A stretch of DNA of 64,000 bases from a virus. Below, piece by piece: positions 9,467 to 19,154 of this stretch (positions are counted from its first letter, which is position 1; the number at the start of each line of letters is the position of its first letter). The stretch lies in IMG/VR virus record IMGVR_UViG_3300042349_000541, positions 30,773 through 94,772 of that record, one strand, 5' to 3'. The notes under the pieces are model-generated. The model had not been told where the DNA came from, made no database searches, and was given only the letters and a program-made list of their open reading frames with translations. Both the position numbers and the translations under genes were made by a program.

Positions 9467-9976
9467 TTACAGCTCCGGTTCTGGTCCAATGCCATTGTAT
9501 TCAGTCAAAGCAATTCTATAGGATTGGAACCTGTCCCATGCCTGTTCTTCCAAACTGTTTTTTAAGTAATCTAATCTTAATTCTTTTAAAGATAAGTCAA
9601 TTTCTTCTAAGGAAGGATTAGTTAATTCATTCTGTTCTAACAAATTAATATTTCGTTTAACAGTTAATGCCAGTAAAGACATTCCGGGAACACCTACTGA
9701 ATGCAAATAATAGAGTGCATTCTGAACGTCGTCTTTACTTAAATTAATTCCTTTTCCTCCGAGTTGATGAATGGCCCAACCCATTCCTCCGTCATTTAAC
9801 GCAATCCTTAATGCTTCCGCACCTTGGTTTCCCACTAATTCTGCTATTCCGGCCCATGTCCAAAAACTATCGTCTATATATTGTATGTTTTTTTCATTAA
9901 GTTTATCGTAAACTTGTTGAGCTGACAAATTTTTATAATCTAAATCTTGAATTAAATTTTTTAATATTTTTTTCAT
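9467..9976 (-). CDS. Unknown protein of the structural operon
   Basis: 169 aa, mostly helical and soluble, containing a Gly-rich middle (NDGGMGWAIHQLGGKGINL). Located between surface-protein genes with two-base spacings. No family recognised. Confidence 0.6.
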   Translation of the reverse strand: MKKILKNLIQDLDYKNLSAQQVYDKLNEKNIQYIDDSFWTWAGIAELVGNQGAEALRIALNDGGMGWAIHQLGGKGINLSKDDVQNALYYLHSVGVPGMSLLALTVKRNINLLEQNELTNPSLEEIDLSLKELRLDYLKNSLEEQAWDRFQSYRIALTEYNGIGPEPEL

Positions 9977-9978
9977 GA

Positions 9979-10449
9979 CTATCTATATATTAAATTTAAA
10001 ACAACTTCATTTGCAGAAGGAGCAGCATTATCACTATCTGTAACGCCAGTAGTAGCTCTAACCGAAATGCCTATGGAGAAAAAAAGTAATGGCTGGTTTT
10101 CGGGCCAAGTAATAGTTTGACCTGCCGGAACAGCTATTGTTATAACGGGCGTATCAGAAGCAGTAGCTGCAACAGAGGTGTTATATATTTTTAAATATCT
10201 TATTGCATTAGCAGTATTTGTTACACTTAAGCCGTAAATGCTTCCGGGCCTACTTTTAACAACTTGTCCGACGTTGAGCAAACTTATGTTTCTATAATTA
10301 GTTGGATATGGTAGTAGCTGTTCTGTAATGCCCATATTAACATCTGTGTTTTCGCCCAATACTTTTTGTGAAATACCTGTGGGCATTGCACTCATTACGA
10401 CATTTCCTGCACGATATGGATTTGCCGGTATAATCTTTTGATATGTCAT
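9979..10449 (-). CDS. Small beta-rich virion protein
   Basis: 156 aa, beta-rich, with a segment ITIAVPAGQTITWPENQPLL and a later TTGVTDSDN, a pattern seen in small phage head fibre or decoration proteins. It is the first gene after the terminator that follows the capsid gene. Confidence 0.55.
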   Translation of the reverse strand: MTYQKIIPANPYRAGNVVMSAMPTGISQKVLGENTDVNMGITEQLLPYPTNYRNISLLNVGQVVKSRPGSIYGLSVTNTANAIRYLKIYNTSVAATASDTPVITIAVPAGQTITWPENQPLLFFSIGISVRATTGVTDSDNAAPSANEVVLNLIYR

Positions 10450-10489
10450 TGCTTTCTCCTAATAGGATATACTCATTAGCAAAAAAAAG

Positions 10490-10525
10490 ACCAAAAAAAA
10501 ACGGGCCGAAGCCCGTTTTTTTATA
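10490..10525. terminator. Bidirectional terminator after the capsid gene
   Basis: CGGGC-CGAA-GCCCG flanked by A-run on the left and T-run on the right, so it can terminate on either strand. It lies directly downstream of the major capsid gene (minus strand), presumably letting capsid mRNA be made in excess. Confidence 0.8.
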
Positions 10526-10540
10526 GTCCCACCATGTTCA

Positions 10541-11533
10541 CTAGAATGACCCGGCAATGACTCGTCGCCCGTCAAGAACGCCGAATCCGAGTTCCGCCCA
10601 AGCATAATAGCCTTGTCGCTGTGATCGGTGAAGAGTTTCGTCTTCGAAGACCTGAACAGGTAACTTAACAGGCATTATAAAGGAGTCATTAGCGGCCTGA
10701 TCGACACCGATAACAAGTTCAGTATCTCCAGAAGCTAAGCTGCCACCAAGATCGGAAACGAAGTAGTCTTGGTATTCTTGACCGTCACCAAGCTCAAAAA
10801 GATCGTGAAGAGTAACACCATAAATTCTGGTGAGCGGTGCTCCACTATCTGCTGCTTGATAAACTTCTCTACGGGAAGTATCATCGAGTTGATCAATACC
10901 CCAGTTGCGAATATCTTCAACACCTTCAATTGAAGTGTAAAGATCGGTTAGCCTTCCACGGCTTGAGACGCTGTTACCGCCAGCATTTCTACGCATAACA
11001 GTCTTTAACAGAGAAACTAATCTCTTGGTTAATTGTCCGTTAGCAGCATCTGCATCATAAACTAAAATGTTTCGGTCAGCAGCAGCGGCAAGTACGGTGT
11101 GCCAAGCATCATCATTCATTTTCTTTACGAAAGAATCTTCAAGAACACTCATGGCTCGACCAAGAATATCCCAGTTAGCTTTTCTAGCGTAAGACAAAAG
11201 GAAGTCGATTGAAGAAGAAACGCTGTAGGTAGCAATTCTTACATAATCACTTTCAACTGATCTTTGAGGAATATATCCATGACCGGGATTGGTGTACGCA
11301 ACGTGCTGAGTTTCGGTTCCCGGTGCTAAAAGATCGAGAGGAAATTCATCAGTTCCGTCAGTTGAAGGCGTAAACAAATTAATGTCGCCAGCCATAATTC
11401 CTTGACGAAGAGGTAGCTCTAAAGCCTTGGCTATTTCTCGCTGAGCGGCAATAGCAAGTGTCTTGTCAGGATCGCCGGAACGTGCATAAAGTTCCAACAT
11501 TTCAGGTGAAGGGGCTTGTCTAGCTTTTCCCAT
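10541..11533 (-). CDS. Major capsid protein
   Basis: 330 aa, beginning MGKARQAPSPEMLELYARSG. The body has features of HK97-fold capsid proteins: an extended N-arm, a long helix around SSSIDFLLSYARKANWDILG, and a final segment with GYYAWAELGFGVLDGRRV. Position after decoration and protease/scaffold genes and before a strong terminator supports the assignment. Confidence 0.75.
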   Translation of the reverse strand: MGKARQAPSPEMLELYARSGDPDKTLAIAAQREIAKALELPLRQGIMAGDINLFTPSTDGTDEFPLDLLAPGTETQHVAYTNPGHGYIPQRSVESDYVRIATYSVSSSIDFLLSYARKANWDILGRAMSVLEDSFVKKMNDDAWHTVLAAAADRNILVYDADAANGQLTKRLVSLLKTVMRRNAGGNSVSSRGRLTDLYTSIEGVEDIRNWGIDQLDDTSRREVYQAADSGAPLTRIYGVTLHDLFELGDGQEYQDYFVSDLGGSLASGDTELVIGVDQAANDSFIMPVKLPVQVFEDETLHRSQRQGYYAWAELGFGVLDGRRVIAGSF

Positions 11534-11570
11534 GTTTATTATCTCCAGTTATTTATTAATTAATTAATTA

Positions 11571-12047
11571 TTATCTTCGGGTTACAGGTAAATTAACTTC
11601 GACTTTAGCATAACCGTCTTGATCGACAGTTCCAAGCCAAGTTCCACAAACAGATTGAGTGCCAGCACCAACAAGATCGCTAGCAGCTAAGTTTCCGCTG
11701 TGAGCAACGAAAACGTTTCCGCCTGCTGTTGGGGCAGTGCCTTGAATTCTGTTAGTAACAACCCATCCCTTACGAAGAATGGTAACTTTGCTACCACGCT
11801 GAACTTCGTTTTTGTATGGATTAAGTTTTTGTCTTGTTAAATCGATGTTAACAACATCATTTAAAAGAATGCCCATTGGAACTTTGCCAGAGCCGGTAGC
11901 TGCATACTCAACTAAAGCCTGCCCCTGATCCATAGCCGCACCAGAACCTCCAGTGACAAGTGAAACCATGCCGCCACGCTCTGCAACTTGATTCATGAAG
12001 TATGAAATATCAGTTTGAAGTTCGTATCTATCTGCTTTTAAAGCCAT
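11571..12047 (-). CDS. Probable head decoration protein
   Basis: 158 aa, beta-rich, Gly-rich, with LTRQKLNPYKNEVQRGSKV in the middle. A small protein encoded between scaffold/protease and capsid genes is usually a capsid stabilising or decoration protein. Direct homology was not recognised. Confidence 0.6.
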   Translation of the reverse strand: MALKADRYELQTDISYFMNQVAERGGMVSLVTGGSGAAMDQGQALVEYAATGSGKVPMGILLNDVVNIDLTRQKLNPYKNEVQRGSKVTILRKGWVVTNRIQGTAPTAGGNVFVAHSGNLAASDLVGAGTQSVCGTWLGTVDQDGYAKVEVNLPVTRR

Positions 12048-12062
12048 TTTATTTCTCCGTTA

Positions 12063-12635
12063 TTAAGATTTTAAAGTTTTGAGAACGTTTTGATTGAACC
12101 AGTCGCCAACGCTTTGACGTAAATTAGTTTCGTTTCCAGAATCAGTTACTGAATTAACAGACGCTTTGGTTTTTTCTGGTTCAACTACTACCTGAATAGT
12201 TTCTTGGTTTTCTTCGGAAGCCTTGCTCTTATCTTCTTCAGGCATTTTCTTAGCAGCTTTCTTTTTCATCATTGCTGCGATTGTTTCAAAAGCTTCGTCT
12301 TCTAGAGATTCTGTAGATGCTAAGGTGCTCTCTAGATCTTCGGATTCTAAACCAGCATCAACTAAAGCAGCCTTTCGCTTGGCCATTTTTTGTTCTTTCT
12401 TCATTTTGTTCATTTCTGATTCCATATCTTGCTTTTGCTTCATGGCCTCAGTTAATTCTAAACCTGCTTTAGCAAGTTCGTCTTTTAATGTTTGTAGATC
12501 ATTTTTTAATTGAGCTACTGAACCTTCTAATGTTTCAGCCTGACTTTTGAAACCATCTAAACTCTTTATGGTTTCTCTAGCTTGAGCTAGTTCCGCTTTA
12601 ACATTCTCAAGTTCTTGAGTTAAATCTAAAGACAT
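12063..12635 (-). CDS. Nested scaffold protein (internal start)
   Basis: In-frame ATG at 12635 with a strong GGAG ribosome site (complement of 12643-12648) about eight bases upstream, opening a 190-aa product MSLDLTQELEN... that is exactly the coiled-coil scaffold part. Lambda and relatives make scaffold from an internal start in the protease gene in this way; the presence here is inferred from the ribosome site and domain boundary. Confidence 0.6.
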   Translation of the reverse strand: MSLDLTQELENVKAELAQARETIKSLDGFKSQAETLEGSVAQLKNDLQTLKDELAKAGLELTEAMKQKQDMESEMNKMKKEQKMAKRKAALVDAGLESEDLESTLASTESLEDEAFETIAAMMKKKAAKKMPEEDKSKASEENQETIQVVVEPEKTKASVNSVTDSGNETNLRQSVGDWFNQNVLKTLKS

Positions 12636-13442
12636 TGTATTTTCTCCTGAAATTGATTTTTCTTCTGTGGCTATAACTTCTTGGGTAGTAGCCTGTTCGT
12701 CATTTGTGATAATTTTTGTTATAACGCTTTTTGGGTTAGCTGGTTTATTAACAAGACCCATTCCCGAAAACGTAATATTTCTTAAAACTCTACCAACGCT
12801 ATAACCTTGGTATACTCCATCGCCACCATATGCTCTTAAATACTTAGATAAATAAGCAGTTGCTTCACTTCTTGATATAAGTTTTTTCTCTCCAGCCTGA
12901 GATTTTAACTCGTAGTCAAAATTAGGAAATAAACATTCCATTGAAACAAACCACTTGCCTTCTTTTATACCTTCTATAAGATCTTTAGCTCTTTGTGCTA
13001 ACTTTTGATCTGACCAGCTTGTATAAATTACTGACCCAACATGTATATTAAAATCTTTAGGAACTTGATCCGGAAACATAGAATCGTAAGGGACTTCATT
13101 TCCCTCGCTATCAAGAATGTAATTTCCGGTTATATGACCAAATATATCTTTTTCATCATGCATGAAATTAAATTGCTTATCTTCTGCTGTAGATTTAGCA
13201 GGCCACAATTCTTCTGGATAAAAAATATCGTCATTGTTATTCCATCCCGTGCTAACTAAGATGCTTTCCATATAGAAAAGATCTATTTGGCTTAAATTAG
13301 CAGATGCTGAACTAACTTCAAATGGTCTTTTTATTTTTGTTCTATTAGACTCTCTAGCTAAAGATAAATAAGCTATGGAATTATTGTTGGCAATAATTTC
13401 ACCTAAACCGTCAGATATTTCTTGTGCATATACTTTTATCAT
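12063..13442 (-). CDS. Prohead protease-scaffold fusion protein
   Basis: 459 aa. Residues 1-250 look like a prohead serine protease: conserved-looking histidines H95 (FNFMHDEKDIFGHI) and H103, and a serine at S167 in WFVSMECLFP. Residues 270-410 are a long Lys/Glu-rich coiled coil typical of capsid scaffold. The last ~50 residues are less ordered. A perfect internal ribosome site and ATG begin at residue 270, so a free scaffold is probably made too. The protease would mature the capsid after assembly. Confidence 0.75.
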   Translation of the reverse strand: MIKVYAQEISDGLGEIIANNNSIAYLSLARESNRTKIKRPFEVSSASANLSQIDLFYMESILVSTGWNNNDDIFYPEELWPAKSTAEDKQFNFMHDEKDIFGHITGNYILDSEGNEVPYDSMFPDQVPKDFNIHVGSVIYTSWSDQKLAQRAKDLIEGIKEGKWFVSMECLFPNFDYELKSQAGEKKLISRSEATAYLSKYLRAYGGDGVYQGYSVGRVLRNITFSGMGLVNKPANPKSVITKIITNDEQATTQEVIATEEKSISGENTMSLDLTQELENVKAELAQARETIKSLDGFKSQAETLEGSVAQLKNDLQTLKDELAKAGLELTEAMKQKQDMESEMNKMKKEQKMAKRKAALVDAGLESEDLESTLASTESLEDEAFETIAAMMKKKAAKKMPEEDKSKASEENQETIQVVVEPEKTKASVNSVTDSGNETNLRQSVGDWFNQNVLKTLKS

Positions 13443-13467
13443 AATAATTCCAATTTTTAATACGCAA

Positions 13468-15510
13468 TTAACTTCTTTGTGCGAAAATTATAGCATATAT
13501 ACTTCTTAATTCGTCTATAGTCGGTTTACGATTAGCTTTTGCTGCGAATGAATATATTTGTTTTGATACATCATTTAAAAAGTCTTGGCTGGGCATGGTT
13601 TCTTTAGAAATAAGTTGCTTTATAGATGCTTCTGTTATTTCTTGAAAAGGTTCGTGACCAACAAAAACAGATAATTTTAACTGTTCGAGTTTCGCAAATT
13701 GCTCCTTAGGAAGACTTCTCACATTCTTAGTCTCAGATATGGAAAGAAAAATTGGTGTTAGTATTTCTGAAATCTGATTCTGAGCATTCATGCCCCATAA
13801 AAACAAGTTAGCATCATAGCCTTTTGCTTTAGGTAAAACTCTTTTAGTTTTTCTTTTGCTAATATCTTTACGTGCTAAAGGGCGGCCAGCGTTGGGGTTT
13901 TTAGGTTTCTTTGCGGGCGAAACACCTGAATTACCCGGAGCACTCAGCATTGGTGGCTTTTGATATGGTAATCCTATTTCTTCAAAATACTCTTTGCCTA
14001 ATACTTGTGATTGTAATGCTATTTTAGCAATATCTTCTTTATGGTTAGCCTGATGAAAAGGACTAGCTTTTCTTGGAACATCCATATCTTTAGATCTTCT
14101 TCTGCTTTCGCGTTTAAGTCTTGATTGTTCAATATCGGGCATCTCCTTGAATCTTTCAAGTAGTGTTTCTTCTGACATAATTGATCTGTCTACAAGACTA
14201 ATTAATTGAGTCTTAATAGCTGCTTCATCGGCTAATATGATTGCATCGAAATGTATGCGGGCCGGTTCTTTAAATTTCATGGCCTTTTGGACTATTCTAA
14301 ATTCGTTGTCCCAAAATTTCTTAACAGCTTTACGGCCATATTCAAGACGTTCTATTAAAACTTTGATAGATACATAGTTATTGGTATAACTTGCATTTCC
14401 GCTAGAACCTGTTACTGCGGCAGAAATACCTAGTCCTTGATAGATACTGTTGAGTACAGGCTTGTATTTTTCTTCACCTAAAAATTTATATACTTGACTA
14501 TTGCTTTCTTGAAACTTTAGATCTGGACCCCAAACTAAATCGAAAGTACCACCGCCCGTATTGCTTGCTATAATATTTCTAAGTTTATTAATAACGCCTT
14601 CTCTTGGCACTATTTTATGATCTAAACTACCAATTGTCCAGAGTCTAATATTAGATATAGCCCCGTCTAATGCTGCTAAATCAGCCATTCTCATTTTATT
14701 TAGCATGGATATATCATCTAGGATCGGGTGAACCATAGGATTTGCCCATACCAACCAATCATCTTTTTTGTAATGAAATATGCTAATCTTAGAAGAATCT
14801 AGCTCGGCTTCCTTTTTCCCGTCTTTAATTTGTGCAAGCAAATAATCCGGTAAATAATCCAAGTTGTCTGCGGCCTTTTTATCTCCCAAAAATTTTTCGT
14901 TAACTTTAATGAAGTATTTTTTATCTCCATTAATAGTTTTTATATCTATTTTTATAGGATTTATAAATTCGTAAGACCAAGGTATTTCGCGTCTGTATAT
15001 AGGCATTTCAGATATAATGCTGTCAGCAGCCGCTGTTGATTGTTTAAACTCTGTTTCTTTTACCTTTGTAATTTTTGCAGTGTTTCTATGAACTACAACA
15101 TTACCAATTCTATAAAAATAATTTAAAAAACGTTCAGTTCTTTCATCGCCGTCAACTTGTTTATAAAAAGCCCGATAGAAATTTTGTATCTTAGGGTCAG
15201 GATGAACAATTGTAACACCCTGAGAAGAAAAGTCCGCCATCAAGTCTACGATATTTTTAATAATACCCAAATTTTCGTAGGCGTTATTGCATTCACCCAT
15301 AACCCGCTTTTGTTTTGTAGCGGTGGCTTCTCCGGGCCGAAAAGCTTCGTAGTCACGCCTGTCAAAAGAGGGCCTGACAGATATGCCCGGTTCTACATTT
15401 AGATACTCGCGGTTATTATATGCAGTTGACTTACTGAGTCCGCAGTAAGCATTAAGATCGTTTTCGTCAAAATCTTGATAATATTCACAGTTATTGTATA
15501 TTTTTTTCAT
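13468..15510 (-). CDS. Portal protein
   Basis: 680 aa. Located between large terminase and protease/scaffold genes. Includes a segment ITGSSGNASYTNNYVSIKVL-like and a C-terminal tail, as in large-phage portals that form the dodecameric DNA gate. The middle motif on binding of connected helices (RLEYGRKAVKKFWDNEFR) fits the portal stem/wing helices. Ends 26 bases before the next gene. Confidence 0.75.
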   Translation of the reverse strand: MKKIYNNCEYYQDFDENDLNAYCGLSKSTAYNNREYLNVEPGISVRPSFDRRDYEAFRPGEATATKQKRVMGECNNAYENLGIIKNIVDLMADFSSQGVTIVHPDPKIQNFYRAFYKQVDGDERTERFLNYFYRIGNVVVHRNTAKITKVKETEFKQSTAAADSIISEMPIYRREIPWSYEFINPIKIDIKTINGDKKYFIKVNEKFLGDKKAADNLDYLPDYLLAQIKDGKKEAELDSSKISIFHYKKDDWLVWANPMVHPILDDISMLNKMRMADLAALDGAISNIRLWTIGSLDHKIVPREGVINKLRNIIASNTGGGTFDLVWGPDLKFQESNSQVYKFLGEEKYKPVLNSIYQGLGISAAVTGSSGNASYTNNYVSIKVLIERLEYGRKAVKKFWDNEFRIVQKAMKFKEPARIHFDAIILADEAAIKTQLISLVDRSIMSEETLLERFKEMPDIEQSRLKRESRRRSKDMDVPRKASPFHQANHKEDIAKIALQSQVLGKEYFEEIGLPYQKPPMLSAPGNSGVSPAKKPKNPNAGRPLARKDISKRKTKRVLPKAKGYDANLFLWGMNAQNQISEILTPIFLSISETKNVRSLPKEQFAKLEQLKLSVFVGHEPFQEITEASIKQLISKETMPSQDFLNDVSKQIYSFAAKANRKPTIDELRSIYAIIFAQRS

Positions 15511-15562
15511 TCTAAACCTAATCGTATTGATAATTGATTGCCGTACAATTAGGTATACTCAA

Positions 15563-18500
15563 TTACATGTAGTACCCGGAATTGTTTTCACCATTACTTT
15601 TAAACCATTCTGGTGCATCGTAATCATCACCAGTACCCAATTTTTCTCTTTCTATAGGCTGGGCAAATCCGCCGTACTGTTTATATGCGTCTAAGAAATT
15701 TTCTTTAGGTTTAGTGCGTGCAGACATATTTGCCATAACAAGTGCGGAATAACGGTCTTTTCTTAGTCTGCCCTTTTTACCTGTCCCGATGATGTATTCG
15801 GGAGTATCCCATCTTTCTCGTCCGGATGGTGTTTGCATTACATTGATCATGGACAGTTCGTTTTTTAGATTTTCTATATTAAATATGCAGTCTTCGAGGG
15901 TATCGTATATTCTCCCGTTGATATTGTCATATTCTATAGCCATTTCTATGCTAACGGGATCATAATATGGAAACAATAAAACTTTATCTTCAAAATCTTT
16001 TCTAAGCCCGTGATTTGCTTCTGCTGTCCAATCCGCTTTGGCAAAATTACAAAGCTTGAGAATATGCAGGCCCGCATAATCATCAGTGTCCTCGGGCTTT
16101 TCCGGGTCTATAACGGGCCATATGGCGAGTTCTCCTTCGGCTAGACGGCCTTTATCATGTAATGCTTCTGCAATCGTTCTACCGCCACCCTGAGAGTCCA
16201 TAGCGATTTCTTTACAAGGGAATATCCTGAGAAGATCTCTAATTTTTCTAGCACAATAAGAATAAAAATCTGTTTCGGTAGTAAGTTTTGAGTTTAACTT
16301 TTCTTTATGCTGTTGTCTGTTGGTTGTCCAAGAATAAACTATCCTTCTGTGGTCGGGACGAATTTCTAAAATTACTATACTGAAATTATCGACTTCCGAT
16401 GCAGGGTCGATGCCGTAAACATAATAACAGTCTTTATTGGCGTATAATGCCGGTTCGAACAGTACAGGCCCGCTAGGAAGGTTTACTTCGTTAGAATGAG
16501 ATACAACACAAGATTCTATAAGAGTTCGCTTAAAAAATCCTTGAGAATCAGAAGAAAAAATAGCACCATATTCCATGTCGAATATACCCGCATGAACTGT
16601 AGCTTTTGCTCTAGCTATCATACCTTCATCCATGAGACCGTCAGGTAATGAGCTTACAGGAATTCTTATGATTGAATAATGACTAGCCTTAAGAGCAGAG
16701 TGATTTTTATCTCCTAGCAATTCAGTCATTTTTTCGGGATCGCCCTTTGTGCTTATACGGGCATGATAATCTTTCCAGTATTTAGCAAAATGATTAAACT
16801 CGTAATATGCAGTACCGGCTAATACAATCTGGTTCCCAACACTTGAAGGATCAAATTCTTCCTCGGGTGGAGTCATTCCTAATTTTTGTCTTCTTTTATG
16901 CTTTACTTTTTCATTAGGAGAAGACGAAACGTTGGCAAAACCTGCTACAACTGTTTCGAAAATTTCGATAGGTATTGAATTATGCTGCCGAAAGCCTTCT
17001 GCGTAAAAACTGTTGGTAATCGGTAAATAATAATCATATAAATTTTGCTGGCTATTTAATTTCTGTACAGATACAATTTTTTGAAAATTATCTAAAGACT
17101 TTAAATATTCTACATAATTAAAAGCATCTTCATATTTTATAAACCTTTTTTGGATTTTTTCCCCAGTTAATAAATAGCAAATTTTCCATTTATTTCTATT
17201 TTTATCCCAAGTTATATATGACGGTTCTTCTGTTGTCACGCAATTATCTATTGCATTTTTAAATCTATCTACATTTAATAGTAAAGCAAAATTTTTAGCA
17301 ATATTATTATTCCACCTAACAAACCATTGACTGTTATCGCTAATATTTGAATTTCTTTTATTTATATAACCGTCAAATCCAAGCTTGTTTGATAAAAATT
17401 GAACATCCCTACATAATCTTTCCGAAACAGAATAATATGCTAAACCAATTTTATTTTCAATATCTCTATCCTGCCATAAAAAACAAGAACCGTCTCCGTC
17501 AAATAATCCAGAAAAAAAAGATATGATAGTTTTTTTTGTTGATTTTAAAATAGATTTTGGTACTATCTTAGTATGGGCAGTAACATAATCTAGGCCAAGT
17601 TTAAATAATTTATTTCTTAAGTCTTTATCATATAAATATAATCTATAAGATTTTTTACAACTCCATCCTCTTTTGTCAACATAAGCATCTTTAACGAAAA
17701 ATTTAAAATTGAATTTGCTTACAAGTTTAGAGCATAAGTTTACATCGGTGGTTGTAACCTGAATTAGTTTTTTATTAACTACAGATCCTTCGCTAACTAA
17801 TATTCCTAACAACCAAGCAAGATCTTCTGTTAAATCCTCTGGGTCAGTATTTGAAAAAATTGAATTTTTAGATTTTTCTACGAATAAAGTTTCGTCAAGT
17901 TCTTTTGGTTTTTTCCAGCCTTTATTCGTCATTACCTGATGATTTTCTGAACACCTGATGACATTTCCGTTTTCAAGTTTAATTTCATATACATCCGTTA
18001 ATGGTGTTTTAATAAACTTGGCTGGCAATTCTGTCGGGCATTTTTCATCCCCCGTAATAATTTCATGAGAATCAAAATCTTCAATTCTTATAAAACCGTC
18101 CGTTGTTTCAACTATGCTTCCGGCCTCTAAACATGCAAATTCGTCGGTAACAATATCATGTGCTCTAGCCCCTCTAATTTTATCACCAGTTCCTAGCGGT
18201 AAACAGGTAATAGTGCTATTATTTATTTTAAATATTAATCTGTCAGGATCTTTGTACGGGCCGCTTTCTTTAGTGCATAAACTTCTTAATATGGGTGCAT
18301 TATTCCATATTTCTTCCATGTAAGAAAAAAGAACTTTACTTTGCCTGAATGCAGAGCCTACGATAATAATTTTGCGTTTAGGAAGAAATAATGCTCTGAG
18401 TAATGCATAAACAGACATAGTCCAAGATTTAGAAGCTCCGCGAGAAGCTATAATCATTGGATATTTTTTAGTCCATAATTCTTTAAGTATTACCATTTGA

Positions 18501-18703
18501 AATGGTAAGATGTCTATGTTTAAAATAAATCTAGTTGCGAACCTAAAATAGTCCGGATTAGACATAATATAAAAAAGCCTCTTCATTGTTATTTCAGGAT
18601 CTGGATCTTGAAAAACATAATCGAGAGGATTATATATGTACTTATCTGGCCTTTCTAGTCCAAGCCATTCATTATCAAAATCATACCCTAGAATTTTTTT
18701 CAT
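15563..18703 (-). CDS. terL: Large terminase subunit with intein
   Basis: 1046 aa precursor, about 661 aa after splicing. N-terminal ATPase: Walker A-like SRGASKSW (residues 87-94) and Walker B IVTDEFA (184-190). C-terminal RNaseH-like nuclease begins around YGIDPASEVDNF with acidic residues. An intein (residues 191-575) interrupts directly after Walker B. The spliced protein cuts and pumps DNA into the prohead. It overlaps the ERCC4-type nuclease gene by 23 bases. Confidence 0.92.
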   Translation of the reverse strand: MKKILGYDFDNEWLGLERPDKYIYNPLDYVFQDPDPEITMKRLFYIMSNPDYFRFATRFILNIDILPFQMVILKELWTKKYPMIIASRGASKSWTMSVYALLRALFLPKRKIIIVGSAFRQSKVLFSYMEEIWNNAPILRSLCTKESGPYKDPDRLIFKINNSTITCLPLGTGDKIRGARAHDIVTDEFACLEAGSIVETTDGFIRIEDFDSHEIITGDEKCPTELPAKFIKTPLTDVYEIKLENGNVIRCSENHQVMTNKGWKKPKELDETLFVEKSKNSIFSNTDPEDLTEDLAWLLGILVSEGSVVNKKLIQVTTTDVNLCSKLVSKFNFKFFVKDAYVDKRGWSCKKSYRLYLYDKDLRNKLFKLGLDYVTAHTKIVPKSILKSTKKTIISFFSGLFDGDGSCFLWQDRDIENKIGLAYYSVSERLCRDVQFLSNKLGFDGYINKRNSNISDNSQWFVRWNNNIAKNFALLLNVDRFKNAIDNCVTTEEPSYITWDKNRNKWKICYLLTGEKIQKRFIKYEDAFNYVEYLKSLDNFQKIVSVQKLNSQQNLYDYYLPITNSFYAEGFRQHNSIPIEIFETVVAGFANVSSSPNEKVKHKRRQKLGMTPPEEEFDPSSVGNQIVLAGTAYYEFNHFAKYWKDYHARISTKGDPEKMTELLGDKNHSALKASHYSIIRIPVSSLPDGLMDEGMIARAKATVHAGIFDMEYGAIFSSDSQGFFKRTLIESCVVSHSNEVNLPSGPVLFEPALYANKDCYYVYGIDPASEVDNFSIVILEIRPDHRRIVYSWTTNRQQHKEKLNSKLTTETDFYSYCARKIRDLLRIFPCKEIAMDSQGGGRTIAEALHDKGRLAEGELAIWPVIDPEKPEDTDDYAGLHILKLCNFAKADWTAEANHGLRKDFEDKVLLFPYYDPVSIEMAIEYDNINGRIYDTLEDCIFNIENLKNELSMINVMQTPSGRERWDTPEYIIGTGKKGRLRKDRYSALVMANMSARTKPKENFLDAYKQYGGFAQPIEREKLGTGDDYDAPEWFKSNGENNSGYYM
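16979..18133 (-). mobile_element. Intein with LAGLIDADG homing endonuclease in terL
   Basis: 385 residues, C191 to N575. Block A begins CLEAGSIVETTDG; block B is the CSENHQVMT region with H255; LAGLIDADG-type motifs are LLGILVSEGS (298-307) and GLFDGDGS (399-406); the C-end is NSFYAEGFRQHN followed by extein Ser. All residues for splicing (Cys1, penultimate His, Asn, Ser+1) are present, so it looks active. Homing would move it between related terminase genes. Confidence 0.93.
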
Positions 18704-19154
18704 AAACTCTTTTTAATATTGAAGCGGCTGTTATGAATGCGTTGTTAGGATTGTCGCAAAACAGAAGCTGAAAACCATATTCTTGCTGTAATTCTAAAAG
18801 TACACGTATTAAATATTTTCCATTTACTTTTATGTTCTTTTTTACTGATGGTGGTATATCCGCATTACTTGGGTAACTAACAACATCGCTCATACTGAAT
18901 TCACATATGATGTATTTATGTGGGAACGGTCGCATTCTTTCCAGTTCACGCTCGAATCTTTCCCGTTCTTTTACGATGTTACCGGCTATTTCTATGACAG
19001 ATGCCTTTCTTTCAATGCAAACAACATCGGGCATTTCTTTAATTGCGTAATCACCAGTTTTTAAGGTGCCGACTTCCATGCCTATGCATTGTTGATACGG
19101 ATGAAAGCTCCATCCTTGTTGTTCTCTTGTGTCTCTAATTACTGTGTATGTCAT
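18681..19154 (-). CDS. ERCC4-type nuclease
   Basis: 157 aa, a stand-alone ERCC4/XPF nuclease domain: RDTREQ near the N-terminus, GDY with D35, and the catalytic ERK triad at residues 48-50 in CIERKAS. Such phage enzymes probably cut branched or flap DNA in replication, recombination or packaging. It overlaps both the terminase start and the ClpP-like gene end by a few bases. Confidence 0.85.
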   Translation of the reverse strand: MTYTVIRDTREQQGWSFHPYQQCIGMEVGTLKTGDYAIKEMPDVVCIERKASVIEIAGNIVKERERFERELERMRPFPHKYIICEFSMSDVVSYPSNADIPPSVKKNIKVNGKYLIRVLLELQQEYGFQLLFCDNPNNAFITAASILKRVYEKNSRV

